From Chitinophaga filiformis (lineage in GTDB: Bacteria; Bacteroidota; Bacteroidia; Chitinophagales; Chitinophagaceae): DNA of 64,000 bases. The notes under the pieces are model-generated. The model saw only the letters and a program-made list of their open reading frames with translations, was not told the DNA's origin and ran no database searches. The stretch covers positions 411,633-475,632 of the forward strand of contig NZ_FNBN01000001.1 in assembly GCF_900102545.1 (NCBI RefSeq), given 5' to 3'. Of this stretch, positions 1 to 8,198 are shown one piece after another. A program made the translations under genes and the position numbers. Positions within the stretch are counted from its first letter, which is position 1. Every line of letters starts with the position of its first letter.

Positions 1-63
1 TATACACGACGTATACACGACGTATACACGACGCATACACGACGCATCTCCGGGACATCCCGG
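1..63. repeat. 11-bp tandem repeat array ending in a palindrome
   Basis: Four head-to-tail copies of an 11-base unit (TATACACGACG, the last starting with C) fill positions 1-44 and run off the left edge, so the true copy number is unknown. A six-base-arm dyad (CCGGGA / TCCCGG, positions 50-63) follows directly. The array lies just beyond the stop of the minus-strand gene at 95-289. Two other arrays with the same 11-base period occur in the window. Confidence 0.85.
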
Positions 64-94
64 TCGAAAAATACAGAATGGTTGAATTACAAGA

Positions 95-289
95 TCAAGA
101 TGGCCTATCCCTCGTAGCCCTGATCAACCCGATCCCCGCAAAAAAGAAGATAGCCCCCAATATGGAATAGATGAGAATTTCCTTAACACTCCTGGTAGCA
201 CCAGTACTGCCCATAAAACGTATAGCGCCCAGTATCAGGCCCGCTATACCCAGGAATGTCAGTATAATACCAATAATCCGTTTTTCCAT
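95..289 (-). CDS. small two-helix membrane protein
   Basis: A 64-residue protein with two hydrophobic stretches (about residues 5-26 and 38-57) separated by a short polar loop containing basic residues. I expect a small inner-membrane protein, but I do not recognise the family well enough to give a function. It is divergent from the ABC exporter gene that starts at 398. The short C-terminal tail is charged (RATRDRPS). No plus-strand alternative in the same place looks protein-like. Confidence 0.6.
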   Translation of the reverse strand: MEKRIIGIILTFLGIAGLILGAIRFMGSTGATRSVKEILIYSILGAIFFFAGIGLIRATRDRPS

Positions 290-397
290 AGCAAGTTTTA
301 CAATAGCTGATACAAATTACATGCCTTGCCAGCGCCCTCATCCCTGCCAAATAGACGTTAAAACACCCAATGGTGTAATTTTTGTGCTCACCCCGGC

Positions 398-2239
398 ATG
401 AAGATCTTTTGGAATTATATGCGGCCCCACCGCTGGATGATAGTCCTGTCCCTCGTACTGGCCGGCATAGGACAGGTGGCCATGATGACTGACCCCATGA
501 TCTTCGGGAAGATCATAGACAAATATGCATTACATCCCGGCAACAGAACGGAAAGTGAACTGGTAAGAGGTGTTGTGTTCTGGCTGGCAGTAGCTATCGG
601 CGTAGCGATGATTGCCAGGTTGGCCAGGTCCTTCCAGGACTTTGTAATGCGGTTGATTATACAGCGTTTCGGTATGCAGGTGTTCAACGACGGACTGAAA
701 CAAACCCTCCGCCTCTCCTTCCAGGAATTTGAAGAACAACGCAGCGGGGAAACAGTAGCACTGTTACAGAAAGTCCGCAATGACACGGAACGTTTCTTCA
801 ATGCATTCATCAATATCCTCTTTTCCTCCCTCGTCGGGATATGTTTCCTGATATGGTATGCCATTACCAAACACTGGGCGCTGGTGCCTATCTTCTTTTT
901 CGGTGTGCTGGTGCTGGGAACACTCACCGGCTTACTCAGCCGGAAAATAAAGAAGATACAACGGGCCATCAACAAGGAAACACTGAAAATGTCGGGCTCT
1001 ATTACGGAATCACTCCGCAATATTGAACTGGTCAAAAGCCTGGGACTCACCTTCCCTGAAATAAGGCGCCTGCGCACCTTTACCAAAAACATCTATGACC
1101 TCGAGATCAAAAAAGTAAAACAGGTCAGGATGCTGTCATTCATACAGGGTACTACCCTGAACCTCTTAAGGCAGTCGATACTCTTTGTCCTGCTCTGGCT
1201 CATCTTCCATAAAGTACTTAGTCCGGGAGAACTGATCGCTATGCAGTTCATCGCCACAGCGATCTTCGGCCCCTTACAGGAACTGGGCAGCATCATCCTG
1301 GCTTACAGGGAAGCTGAAAGCTCACTGCTGCTGTTTGATCAGCTGATGCACAAACCAGTGGAAGAGCGCCCTGCAAGTCCGGTGGAACTGGGCTCGCTGG
1401 AAAACATCCGCTTTTCAGATATCGTATTCCGCCATCAGACGGCTACACAGAATGCCCTGGATGGTATCAGCTTCAACGCAGCACTGGGAGATACGATTGC
1501 CTTTGTTGGGCCCTCAGGTTCGGGCAAATCCACACTGGTAAAACTGCTGCTGGGACTGTACCAGCCTGTTTCCGGCGAAATCCTGTTCAACGACATCCCC
1601 TCAGGCGATATCCGGTATAACCAGATGCGCCGGCAGATCGGTTTCGTATCACAGGATACCCAGCTCTTTGCAGGTACCATCAAAGACAATCTGCTGTTTG
1701 TAAAACCAGATGCTACCGATGAAGAGATGCTGTCAGCACTCCATAAAGCATCCTGTACCCAGTTACTCACCCGTTCTCCCCATGGTCTGGATACCGTACT
1801 CGGAGAAGGAGGACTGAAGCTTTCCGGTGGAGAAAAACAGCGTGTCTCCATTGCCAGAGCGCTGATACGTAATCCCCGCCTGATGATCTTTGATGAGGCA
1901 ACATCTGCACTGGACTCTCTTACGGAAGAGGCCATCACAGATACCGTGCGCAATATTTCCGCCAGAAGGGAACAACTCAATATCCTCATAGCACACAGGT
2001 TGTCCACCATTATGCACGCCGATACCATTTATGTACTGGAAAAAGGCAGGATCGTGGAAACAGGGACACATCTGGAACTGCTGGAGCAGAAGGGCCTGTA
2101 TTACGCCATGTGGCGTCAGCAGATAGGCGAACGCCGCAGCACGTCATCTTCTGTATCAGAAGATATCACACAGATCGGGACTTCGATATCCGGCACTACT
2201 TCGCTGCCTGACGTGAAATCTGTTCCCGAGGTAGAGTAA
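398..2239 (+). CDS. ABC exporter, fused permease and ATPase
   Basis: A 613-residue half-transporter. The N-terminal ~310 residues are a type I exporter membrane domain with about six hydrophobic helices. The ATPase half has Walker A GPSGSGKST near residue 370, a signature LSGGEKQRVSIARAL, Walker B LMIFDEATSALDS and the switch histidine in IAHRLSTI. This is the MsbA/multidrug-lipid exporter class and probably works as a homodimer in the inner membrane. Substrate cannot be read from sequence. The last ~35 residues are a Ser/Thr-rich tail beyond the usual family end. The gene stands alone; the next gene starts about 70 bases downstream on the same strand and could be cotranscribed. Confidence 0.9.
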   Translation: MKIFWNYMRPHRWMIVLSLVLAGIGQVAMMTDPMIFGKIIDKYALHPGNRTESELVRGVVFWLAVAIGVAMIARLARSFQDFVMRLIIQRFGMQVFNDGLKQTLRLSFQEFEEQRSGETVALLQKVRNDTERFFNAFINILFSSLVGICFLIWYAITKHWALVPIFFFGVLVLGTLTGLLSRKIKKIQRAINKETLKMSGSITESLRNIELVKSLGLTFPEIRRLRTFTKNIYDLEIKKVKQVRMLSFIQGTTLNLLRQSILFVLLWLIFHKVLSPGELIAMQFIATAIFGPLQELGSIILAYREAESSLLLFDQLMHKPVEERPASPVELGSLENIRFSDIVFRHQTATQNALDGISFNAALGDTIAFVGPSGSGKSTLVKLLLGLYQPVSGEILFNDIPSGDIRYNQMRRQIGFVSQDTQLFAGTIKDNLLFVKPDATDEEMLSALHKASCTQLLTRSPHGLDTVLGEGGLKLSGGEKQRVSIARALIRNPRLMIFDEATSALDSLTEEAITDTVRNISARREQLNILIAHRLSTIMHADTIYVLEKGRIVETGTHLELLEQKGLYYAMWRQQIGERRSTSSSVSEDITQIGTSISGTTSLPDVKSVPEVE

Positions 2240-2309
2240 GACCGGCGCACCCGGCTCTGGCGGGGGCATGGTTTTTGGGCCGCATTTGGCACATATAAAT
2301 CATTGCTTT

Positions 2310-3653
2310 ATGGAACAAATGAGGCAGCTCACCCTGAATATACCCCCCACTACCAAACCCCGTGTAGTGATTGTAGGCGCCGGCTTTGGTGGATTGAATG
2401 CAGCGAAGACCCTTCCTGATGATAAGTTTCAGGTAGTACTCTTCGACAAACACAATTACCACACTTTTCAGCCACTGCTTTACCAGGTAGCCTCTGCAGC
2501 TTTACAGCCCGACGCCATTGCCGGGCCACTGCGCAACCTGTTCCACAATACAAAGGATTTTCACTTCAGAATGCTACGGGTGCTCTCTGTTGATCCGCTC
2601 ACCAATACCGTCAATACCTCTGCCGGCACATTGCAATACGATTACCTGATCATATCCAGTGGCGCCAGAACAAACTATTTTGGTAATGAGAACATGCAAC
2701 GTTTTGCACTACCGCTGAAGACTATCCCCGATGCGCTGAATATGCGCAGTCACCTGATGCAGATCTTCGAATGGGCCAGTCTCAATGCCAATCCCGAACT
2801 GAAAGAACATATGCTCAATATAGTGCTGGTGGGCGCCGGCCCTACCGGCGTAGAAATGGCAGGTGCATTTTCTGAACTCCGCAGATATGTGCTACCTAAA
2901 GATTACCCCATCCTTGATTTCAGCAAGATGAAGATCTACCTGCTGGAAGGCCTGGACAGAGTATTGCCGCCCATGCATCCTAAGTCGAGCGCCCGCGCCC
3001 AGCGCTACCTGGAAAAGATGGGCGTTATCATTAAGCTGAACGCCATGGTGCAGGACTATGACGGCGAAACCATCACACTGAAAAGCGGGGAACAGATCAA
3101 GTCTTTCTTCGTAGTATGGAGCGCCGGCGTAATGGGAGAAGTATTGGCAGGCATTCCTAAGGAATGGACTGAACGTGGCCGTATCCTTACAGATCCTTTC
3201 TGCCGCGCCATCGGCAGCACGAACATCTTCGCCATCGGCGATATCGCTACCATGAAGCTGGAAGACTACCCCAGAGGACATCCGGGCGTTGCACAACCAG
3301 CTATCCAGATGGGGAAATACCTCGGGAAAAACCTGTTTGCACTGCACAGAGATGAGACGGTAAAACCTTTCAAATACTTCGATAAAGGCTCTCTCGCTAC
3401 CGTAGGTAGAGGCAAAGCAGTAGCTGATCTTCCCGGAGATATTCACCTGGGAGGACGCCTGGCATGGTACATCTGGCTGTTTGTACACGTGAACTTCCTG
3501 GTGAGCTTCCGTAACAAACTACTGGTGATGACCAACTGGATCTGGAACCTGTTCACCTTCGATAAAGGTAACCGCCTTATCATCCGGCCTTATATCCGTA
3601 AGGGTGATGAAAGAAGTAAGGCCGTCTTTGCCGAAAATCAGGTAGGCAGTTAA
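2310..3653 (+). CDS. ndh: type II NADH:quinone dehydrogenase (NDH-2-like)
   Basis: A two-dinucleotide-binding-domain flavoprotein. The FAD-binding GAGFGG motif lies about 20 residues in, a second Rossmann motif GAGPTGVEMAG binds NAD(P)H, and IFAIGD near the C-terminus is the typical FAD-contact motif. The C-terminal region is hydrophobic and basic (around WYIWLFVHVNFLVSF), as in NDH-2 enzymes that attach to the inner membrane face. It should pass electrons from NADH to menaquinone without pumping protons. I prefer the ATG at 2310 to an upstream in-frame ATG at 2268, whose 14 extra residues fall in an untypical leader; a further ATG at 2319 is possible. Confidence 0.9.
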   Translation: MEQMRQLTLNIPPTTKPRVVIVGAGFGGLNAAKTLPDDKFQVVLFDKHNYHTFQPLLYQVASAALQPDAIAGPLRNLFHNTKDFHFRMLRVLSVDPLTNTVNTSAGTLQYDYLIISSGARTNYFGNENMQRFALPLKTIPDALNMRSHLMQIFEWASLNANPELKEHMLNIVLVGAGPTGVEMAGAFSELRRYVLPKDYPILDFSKMKIYLLEGLDRVLPPMHPKSSARAQRYLEKMGVIIKLNAMVQDYDGETITLKSGEQIKSFFVVWSAGVMGEVLAGIPKEWTERGRILTDPFCRAIGSTNIFAIGDIATMKLEDYPRGHPGVAQPAIQMGKYLGKNLFALHRDETVKPFKYFDKGSLATVGRGKAVADLPGDIHLGGRLAWYIWLFVHVNFLVSFRNKLLVMTNWIWNLFTFDKGNRLIIRPYIRKGDERSKAVFAENQVGS

Positions 3654-3692
3654 CGCCCGCAACACCTACTGCCTTTCCGGGCGGCCCTTTTT
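3654..3692 (+). terminator. probable intrinsic terminator after the NDH-2 gene
   Basis: Inverted arms CGCCCG (3654-3659) and CGGGCG (3678-3683) with an 18-base loop, followed by a T run at 3688-3692. It starts at the stop codon and ends only a few bases before the xseA promoter box. Confidence 0.6.
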
Positions 3693-3695
3693 ATG

Positions 3696-3703
3696 TACCT
3701 TTG
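3696..3703 (+). promoter_or_regulatory. Bacteroidota -7 box at the xseA start
   Basis: TACCTTTG is an exact match to the TAnnTTTG -7 consensus of Bacteroidota housekeeping sigma. Its last base is the G of the GTG taken as the xseA start. Transcription would then begin around 3709, inside the assigned coding region, so either the start codon is further downstream or this box is not used. Confidence 0.5.
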
Positions 3704-5151
3704 TGCCTGCTTTGGATACAAGAAACTACATAACATTATCACAGCTGGCCGCCGGCATACAGGGTACTATCAGGAACGCCTTTTCGGGCCAGAGCTATTG
3801 GGTGGTGGCAGATATCACCAGCCACTCCTACTACCCCGCTAAAGGATATCACTACTTCGACCTCGTCGAAAAAGATGCCCGCAGTCACCAGCTTACCGCA
3901 AAGATCTCTGCCAGCGCCTGGGGTAATGGCAGCAACCGCATCAAGGAATTTGAGAGTGTCACCGGCCAGCGCTTCAGCAACGATATGCATGTGCTGGTGA
4001 GGGTGGCTGTAGAGTACCATCCGGTATACGGATTGAAGCTCTCCCTCCTGGATATTGATACCAGCTTCACCATCGGATTACTGGAACAACAAAAGCAGGC
4101 TACCTTACAGCGGCTCCTGACCGAATGCAGCGACATTGTACGCAAGACACCGGAAGGATATATGACGCGGAACAAAGCGCTTAAACTTAGTCCGGTCATA
4201 CAACGCATTGCAGTCGTCTCTTCTGCCTCTTCCGCAGGTTACCAGGACTTCATGCATACACTACAATCCAACGCATACGGTTATATCTTCCACATAGAAA
4301 ATTATTTTACTGCCGTGCAGGGAGAAGCGAATGCTGCACAGGTGTGTATGCAATTGGAAGCAATTGTAGACTCAAAGAAACAATTTGATACAGTCGTGAT
4401 CATACGTGGTGGTGGTGCGCAGACGGACCTGTTGTTATTCGATCAGTTTCCGTTGGGGAAAGCCGTAGCGGGATTTCCGGTGCCGGTCATTACCGGTATT
4501 GGTCACCATAAGAATGAAACGATCACAGACATGCTGGCGCATACAGCCACCAAGACACCTACACGCGCAGCAGAACTGATCATTGCACACAACCGCAGCT
4601 TTGAGGAAGCCCTGCTCACACAACAGCAACATATCATCATCCGTATGCAACAGATGATGAAAGACAAACAACAGCAATTATCTTCATTGCATACAGGTAT
4701 TATCAACAGATCGCGGGACCTGCTGGCAGACTATAAAGAGGGACTGGCCCGCAACAGGCAAAGTATACCACAAAGCGCCCGGCACCTGTTGCTGAAACAG
4801 CGCTCTTCTATGGCCCAGTTATCAGGACAACTGCTGGCTAAACCCGGACAAGTGACCGCCAGCCGCTTGCAGGAACTATCGCACATCCGGAAAGATATAC
4901 AGGTATACGCCCGTAAATTGTTACAACAACAGCAGCAGCAATTACTGCATCATGAAACAGTTGTTCGTATTATGAGCCCTGCTTCTTTACTACAGAAAGG
5001 CTTTGCCATGGTGCAACATCAGGGGAGGATCATTACCAGCGCTGCACAGCTTTCGCCGGGAGATGAGATCACCGTTCAGATGATCGATGCAGGTGTACAC
5101 GCTACAGTCACTTCAAAAACAACAAACGATGGACACGAATCTAACATATGA
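3703..5151 (+). CDS. xseA: exodeoxyribonuclease VII large subunit
   Basis: A 482-residue XseA. The N-terminus is an OB-fold (ITLSQLAAGIQGTIRNAF... YHYFDLVEKD), followed by the catalytic domain with VVSSASSAGYQDF, RGGGAQTDLLLFDQ and GIGHHKNETITD ... TPTRAAEL motifs. A long Gln-rich coiled-coil arm follows at about residues 300-420, then a short beta-rich C-terminal segment. With XseB it degrades single-stranded DNA to oligonucleotides in repair. The start is uncertain: GTG at 3703 gives the usual family N-terminus, there is no nearby ATG, and a TTG lies at 3712. The 3' end overlaps xseB by 23 bases, which suggests translational coupling. Confidence 0.93.
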   Translation: MPALDTRNYITLSQLAAGIQGTIRNAFSGQSYWVVADITSHSYYPAKGYHYFDLVEKDARSHQLTAKISASAWGNGSNRIKEFESVTGQRFSNDMHVLVRVAVEYHPVYGLKLSLLDIDTSFTIGLLEQQKQATLQRLLTECSDIVRKTPEGYMTRNKALKLSPVIQRIAVVSSASSAGYQDFMHTLQSNAYGYIFHIENYFTAVQGEANAAQVCMQLEAIVDSKKQFDTVVIIRGGGAQTDLLLFDQFPLGKAVAGFPVPVITGIGHHKNETITDMLAHTATKTPTRAAELIIAHNRSFEEALLTQQQHIIIRMQQMMKDKQQQLSSLHTGIINRSRDLLADYKEGLARNRQSIPQSARHLLLKQRSSMAQLSGQLLAKPGQVTASRLQELSHIRKDIQVYARKLLQQQQQQLLHHETVVRIMSPASLLQKGFAMVQHQGRIITSAAQLSPGDEITVQMIDAGVHATVTSKTTNDGHESNI

Positions 5152-5335
5152 AGCAGCCTACCAGGAACTGCAACAGATAGCCAGGGAGATAGAAACAGAG
5201 TCTGTTTCCGTCGATGTACTGGCCGCAAAAGTGAAACGCGCTTCTGAACTGATCACCTTCTGTCAGGCCCGTTTAAGGGCAACAGAAGCCGAAGTGGAGA
5301 ACATTATCCAGCAAATGGAAGCCAGACCGCTTTAA
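5129..5335 (+). CDS. xseB: exodeoxyribonuclease VII small subunit
   Basis: A 68-residue all-helical protein beginning MDTNLTYEAAYQELQQIA, with the typical XseB pattern of a first helix, a 'VSVDVLAAKVKRA' segment and a second helix ending in the Glu-rich EAEVENIIQQME. The ATG at 5129 is chosen over an upstream in-frame ATG at 5087 because the family starts at the 'LTYEAAYQEL' helix. It binds along the XseA coiled coil. The reading frame overlaps the end of xseA. Confidence 0.93.
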   Translation: MDTNLTYEAAYQELQQIAREIETESVSVDVLAAKVKRASELITFCQARLRATEAEVENIIQQMEARPL

Positions 5336-5354
5336 GCTTTTTAAGCTGCGGTCT
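5324..5354 (+). terminator. nested hairpin over the xseB stop
   Basis: Outer arms AGACCGC (5324-5330) and GCGGTCT (5348-5354) enclose an inner AGCTT / AAGCT stem with a T-only loop. The xseB stop codon lies in the left side. There is no T run after it, so termination efficiency is uncertain. Confidence 0.45.
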
Positions 5355-5451
5355 CATGTTATCTCAATACAGGGCCGCAGCCAATCCCCTTCCCCGCCTT
5401 TATTACAGCCCCATTTATGCCTTTTTAAGCCAGGTTAAAGGTTTTAATATT

Positions 5452-5476
5452 TTGATTAAAAACGGGTTAAAATCAA
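5452..5476. promoter_or_regulatory. dyad upstream of the RND efflux operon
   Basis: TTGATT (5452-5457) and AATCAA (5471-5476) form an inverted repeat with a 13-base spacer, in an A/T-rich stretch. It is about 33 bases upstream of a -7-like box (GACCTTTG, 5509-5516, 7 of 8 consensus bases) and about 70 bases before the first efflux gene. This is a plausible operator for a metal-responsive regulator, but no regulator gene is next to it. Confidence 0.4.
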
Positions 5477-5508
5477 CGCCCATGGTTTCATGAGCCAATG
5501 CCATTCTT

Positions 5509-5516
5509 GACCTTTG
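5509..5516 (+). promoter_or_regulatory. -7 box for the RND efflux operon
   Basis: GACCTTTG matches TAnnTTTG at all but the first base and lies 33 bases before the ATG at 5549. It falls inside an alternative longer reading frame starting at 5498, which supports the shorter start. Confidence 0.45.
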
Positions 5517-5548
5517 TCCTGAATTCCTTAGTGGACAAACAGTATCTC

Positions 5549-6805
5549 ATGAAACGAGCGATCGTCCTGGCTGTAGCAATAATGGCAATATCCTGTATCG
5601 GGAACCTTGCTACTGCCCAAACCAGCTACTCATTACAGGCGGCTTTGGATACCGCCAGAATCAACAGTCCTGTGCTGAAAGCAAGGTACATGAACATAGG
5701 CGCCGCACAAGCCGATGTTACCACCGCAAAGCTGCGCCCCAATCCTACGCTGAATAATCAGACCATGCAACTGGTCAGTTCAGATCATTTCGCGCCAGGT
5801 ACCAGGTGGTCATCCAATCAGAACAGACAGGTGTGGTACCAGGTCACAAAGCCAATCCAATGGCCAAACCAGCGCAAATACAAGATCGAAACCGCCAACA
5901 AGGATGTCACAGTAGCCAACAACACCTACCAGGAAGATGTACGCAACCTCTCCCTCAATGTAGGCAACAGCTGGATCAATTGCTGGGTACTGAAGAAAAG
6001 ACTGGCCCTGCTCAACGACAGCAAAAAGAACCTGGACACACTGGTGCAGATCAATGAACTGCGTTACAAGAACCAGGTCATCACACAAACAGATCTGATG
6101 CGTACGAAAGTATTGCTGGATCAATACAACCTGCAGCTGAGTACATTCAACCAGGATTATCAGAACGAACTGCAAACCCTGGCACTGCTCACAGGCAACA
6201 CCACTCCCATGGACATTGATACTTCCGGCGAGATCCTCATCATCACTCCTTCAGAAACACTGGACAGCCTGATTGCACAAACCATGGAGAACCGTTCCGA
6301 TGTAGTACTTGTTAAAAGCACGATTGATGAACGCAACAGCAATGTAAAGTATCAACAGTCCTTAGCTGTACCACAACCTGAATTAGGGTTTATCTACAAC
6401 CCACAGAACTCGGTACCTTATATCGGATTCTATGGTACTATAGACCTGCCCTTCTTTAACAGGAACCAGGGTGAGATCAAAAAGGCACATATACTGCAGC
6501 AACAGGCGCAACAGGAATTATCTGCCACACAACGGCAGCTGCAAACAGAGGTAGTGACTGCATACAATACCTACCAGCTCCAGAAACAAAATATGGAAAA
6601 ATACAGCGGTATCCTGCATCAGTCGCAACAGATCCTCGACAACGTTAAGTATGCTTACCTGCGTGGTGGTACTACCATCATCGACTTCCTCGATGCACAA
6701 CATAACTGGTATGACACCCGCCTGCTGTATTACGATTCTCTGCAGGCATACTATCAGAGTTATATACAACTATTATTCGCTACCGGCCTTATAAACCAAT
6801 TGTAA
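5549..6805 (+). CDS. TolC/CusC-type outer membrane efflux protein
   Basis: About 418 residues from the ATG at 5549. It begins with a Sec signal peptide (MKRAIVLAVAIMAISCIGNL, cleavage expected after ATAQ). The rest is the outer membrane efflux fold: two repeats of long amphipathic helices (ALDTARINSPVLKARY ... and the late TEVVTAYNTYQLQKQNMEKY) and the conserved late segment GGTTIIDFLDAQHNWYD. It should form the trimeric outer-membrane channel of the tripartite pump encoded next to it. There are two bases between its stop and the adaptor gene, so they form one operon. The upstream start at 5498 is rejected because it adds 17 residues before a complete signal peptide. Confidence 0.9.
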   Translation: MKRAIVLAVAIMAISCIGNLATAQTSYSLQAALDTARINSPVLKARYMNIGAAQADVTTAKLRPNPTLNNQTMQLVSSDHFAPGTRWSSNQNRQVWYQVTKPIQWPNQRKYKIETANKDVTVANNTYQEDVRNLSLNVGNSWINCWVLKKRLALLNDSKKNLDTLVQINELRYKNQVITQTDLMRTKVLLDQYNLQLSTFNQDYQNELQTLALLTGNTTPMDIDTSGEILIITPSETLDSLIAQTMENRSDVVLVKSTIDERNSNVKYQQSLAVPQPELGFIYNPQNSVPYIGFYGTIDLPFFNRNQGEIKKAHILQQQAQQELSATQRQLQTEVVTAYNTYQLQKQNMEKYSGILHQSQQILDNVKYAYLRGGTTIIDFLDAQHNWYDTRLLYYDSLQAYYQSYIQLLFATGLINQL

Positions 6806-6807
6806 TT

Positions 6808-7818
6808 ATGCAACGCATTACCGGATATTTCTTAGCCGCCTCCCTCCTCCTTGCAGGATGCAGGCATAAAACACAGGACCCAGTTGCTGCCGGAGATCCG
6901 TCTCCCGTTATTACCGGCAACGGGCAACAGATCTCATTCCCTGATACTGCCTCCTCCAATTTCTTTGCGGTGGAGCCTGTAGGCGATTCTACACTCAGCG
7001 GTACACTGCACGCACCGGGCAAGGTAGCAGCTACTGTACTGCGCTCAGATGTAGGCGGACAAAACATCGTACTGTTCGATGATCCCCAGCTTACCAGCGA
7101 CTATTCACAACTCATCCAGCACCAGATCAATATCAATCATATCCAGGAGGTGAATATCAAACAGAAGAAAGTGGAACTGGACCGCACACAGGATCTCTTC
7201 GACCATGGCGCTGCCAGCGGAAAAGACATTCTCGAGGCGAGATCAGAACTATCTATCGAACAGACTAATCTGGCCAATGAGAAAACACAGCTGATTGAAC
7301 ATGAATCAGGACTGAAAGCGGCAGGGTTCAATCCCGAAGCCCTGCATGCAGCCACACCCGGCACTGCTTACATCATCTGTGATATTCCGGAAAATCAGAT
7401 CACCAATGTAAAAAAAGGTGCTCCCTGTTCCATCGTACTGTCTTCATTCCCCGACAATACTTACAACGGCAAGGTAGAAGATATTGCTGATGTGATAGAC
7501 GATGTTACACGCATGATCAAACTGCGTATACGGTTGAACACTCCTGACAATGATATCCGCGCGGGCATGTTTGCTAACATCACTTTCCAGGTACATGGCG
7601 ATAGCAACGGCATCAACATCAGCAGGGATGCACTGGTCACTGCCGACGGACAGAACTATGTATTCGTCAGAACAGCACCCAATACTTTTACGAGGAGAGA
7701 GATACGCACAGGGCAGCAGATAGGTGACCGTGTTGCAGTATACAGCGGTTTGAAGAACGGAGAGAATGTAGTAGTGAAAGGCGTGATGCAACTGAAAGGG
7801 CTGAGTTTCGGATATTGA
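6808..7818 (+). CDS. RND efflux periplasmic adaptor lipoprotein
   Basis: A 336-residue membrane-fusion protein. Lipobox LLAGC near residue 18 indicates a lipid-anchored periplasmic protein. A helical hairpin (about residues 95-155, rich in Gln/Glu/Lys) is flanked by split lipoyl/barrel segments; the C-terminal domain contains the VADVIDDVTRMIKLRIRLNTP and IRAGMFANITFQ motifs of the CusB/CzcB group. It bridges the outer-membrane channel and the inner-membrane pump. It lacks a recognisable Met-rich or His-rich N-terminal metal-binding stretch, so the metal cannot be named. Second gene of the operon. Confidence 0.88.
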   Translation: MQRITGYFLAASLLLAGCRHKTQDPVAAGDPSPVITGNGQQISFPDTASSNFFAVEPVGDSTLSGTLHAPGKVAATVLRSDVGGQNIVLFDDPQLTSDYSQLIQHQININHIQEVNIKQKKVELDRTQDLFDHGAASGKDILEARSELSIEQTNLANEKTQLIEHESGLKAAGFNPEALHAATPGTAYIICDIPENQITNVKKGAPCSIVLSSFPDNTYNGKVEDIADVIDDVTRMIKLRIRLNTPDNDIRAGMFANITFQVHGDSNGINISRDALVTADGQNYVFVRTAPNTFTRREIRTGQQIGDRVAVYSGLKNGENVVVKGVMQLKGLSFGY

Positions 7819-7861
7819 TCATTATTGTTCAACCAATCATTAACACCAACAATATTGCCCC

Positions 7862-8167
7862 ATGTTACAGGCACAGATATTCATAGATAAAGACGAAGTA
7901 TTCGGTTCACAGCCGTTATATGAATTTATCATACAGTTCTTACTAAAACAGCACATTGCCGGCGCTACGGCCTTCCGCGGTGTGACAGGCTTTGGAGAAC
8001 ATCATCAGCTGAAAAGACCCGACAGCCTTTTCAGTTTTGACGAACCACCTATGCTGATCACCTTCATCGATGAGGATGAAAAAGTAATGAAGACACTCGC
8101 TGCTTTACGTAAGCAGGTAAGCAGTGGGTTCATCGTCACCAGCAAGGTAGAAAGGTTTGAGGTATAA
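7862..8167 (+). CDS. DUF190 family PII-like protein
   Basis: A 101-residue soluble protein with the DUF190 pattern: LYEFIIQFLLKQHIAGATAF, GVTGFGEHH, PMLITFIDEDEKV. The family is predicted to have a PII-like ferredoxin fold. It is commonly found near fluoride channel genes and, in Bacteroidota, in metal efflux clusters. Here it lies between adaptor and pump genes (43 bases after one, 31 before the other), so it probably acts on this pump as a cytoplasmic ligand sensor or regulatory subunit. That role is inference from position only. Confidence 0.85.
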   Translation: MLQAQIFIDKDEVFGSQPLYEFIIQFLLKQHIAGATAFRGVTGFGEHHQLKRPDSLFSFDEPPMLITFIDEDEKVMKTLAALRKQVSSGFIVTSKVERFEV

Positions 8168-8198
8168 CATTTCAGGACTTGATTGAAATTCACTTGTA

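Noticed and set aside
1..63. Possible CRISPR array from regular short repeats
   Set aside because: Units of 11 bases are directly adjacent with no spacers. The same holds for the arrays at 41498 and 57795.
1435..2028. 197-codon minus-strand frame opposite the ABC transporter ATPase domain
   Set aside because: It is the antisense of conserved Walker and signature motifs. Ser/Cys-rich and without domain.
2268..2309. Upstream ATG for the NDH-2 gene
   Set aside because: It adds 14 residues unlike the family N-terminus, and the ATG at 2310 fits better.
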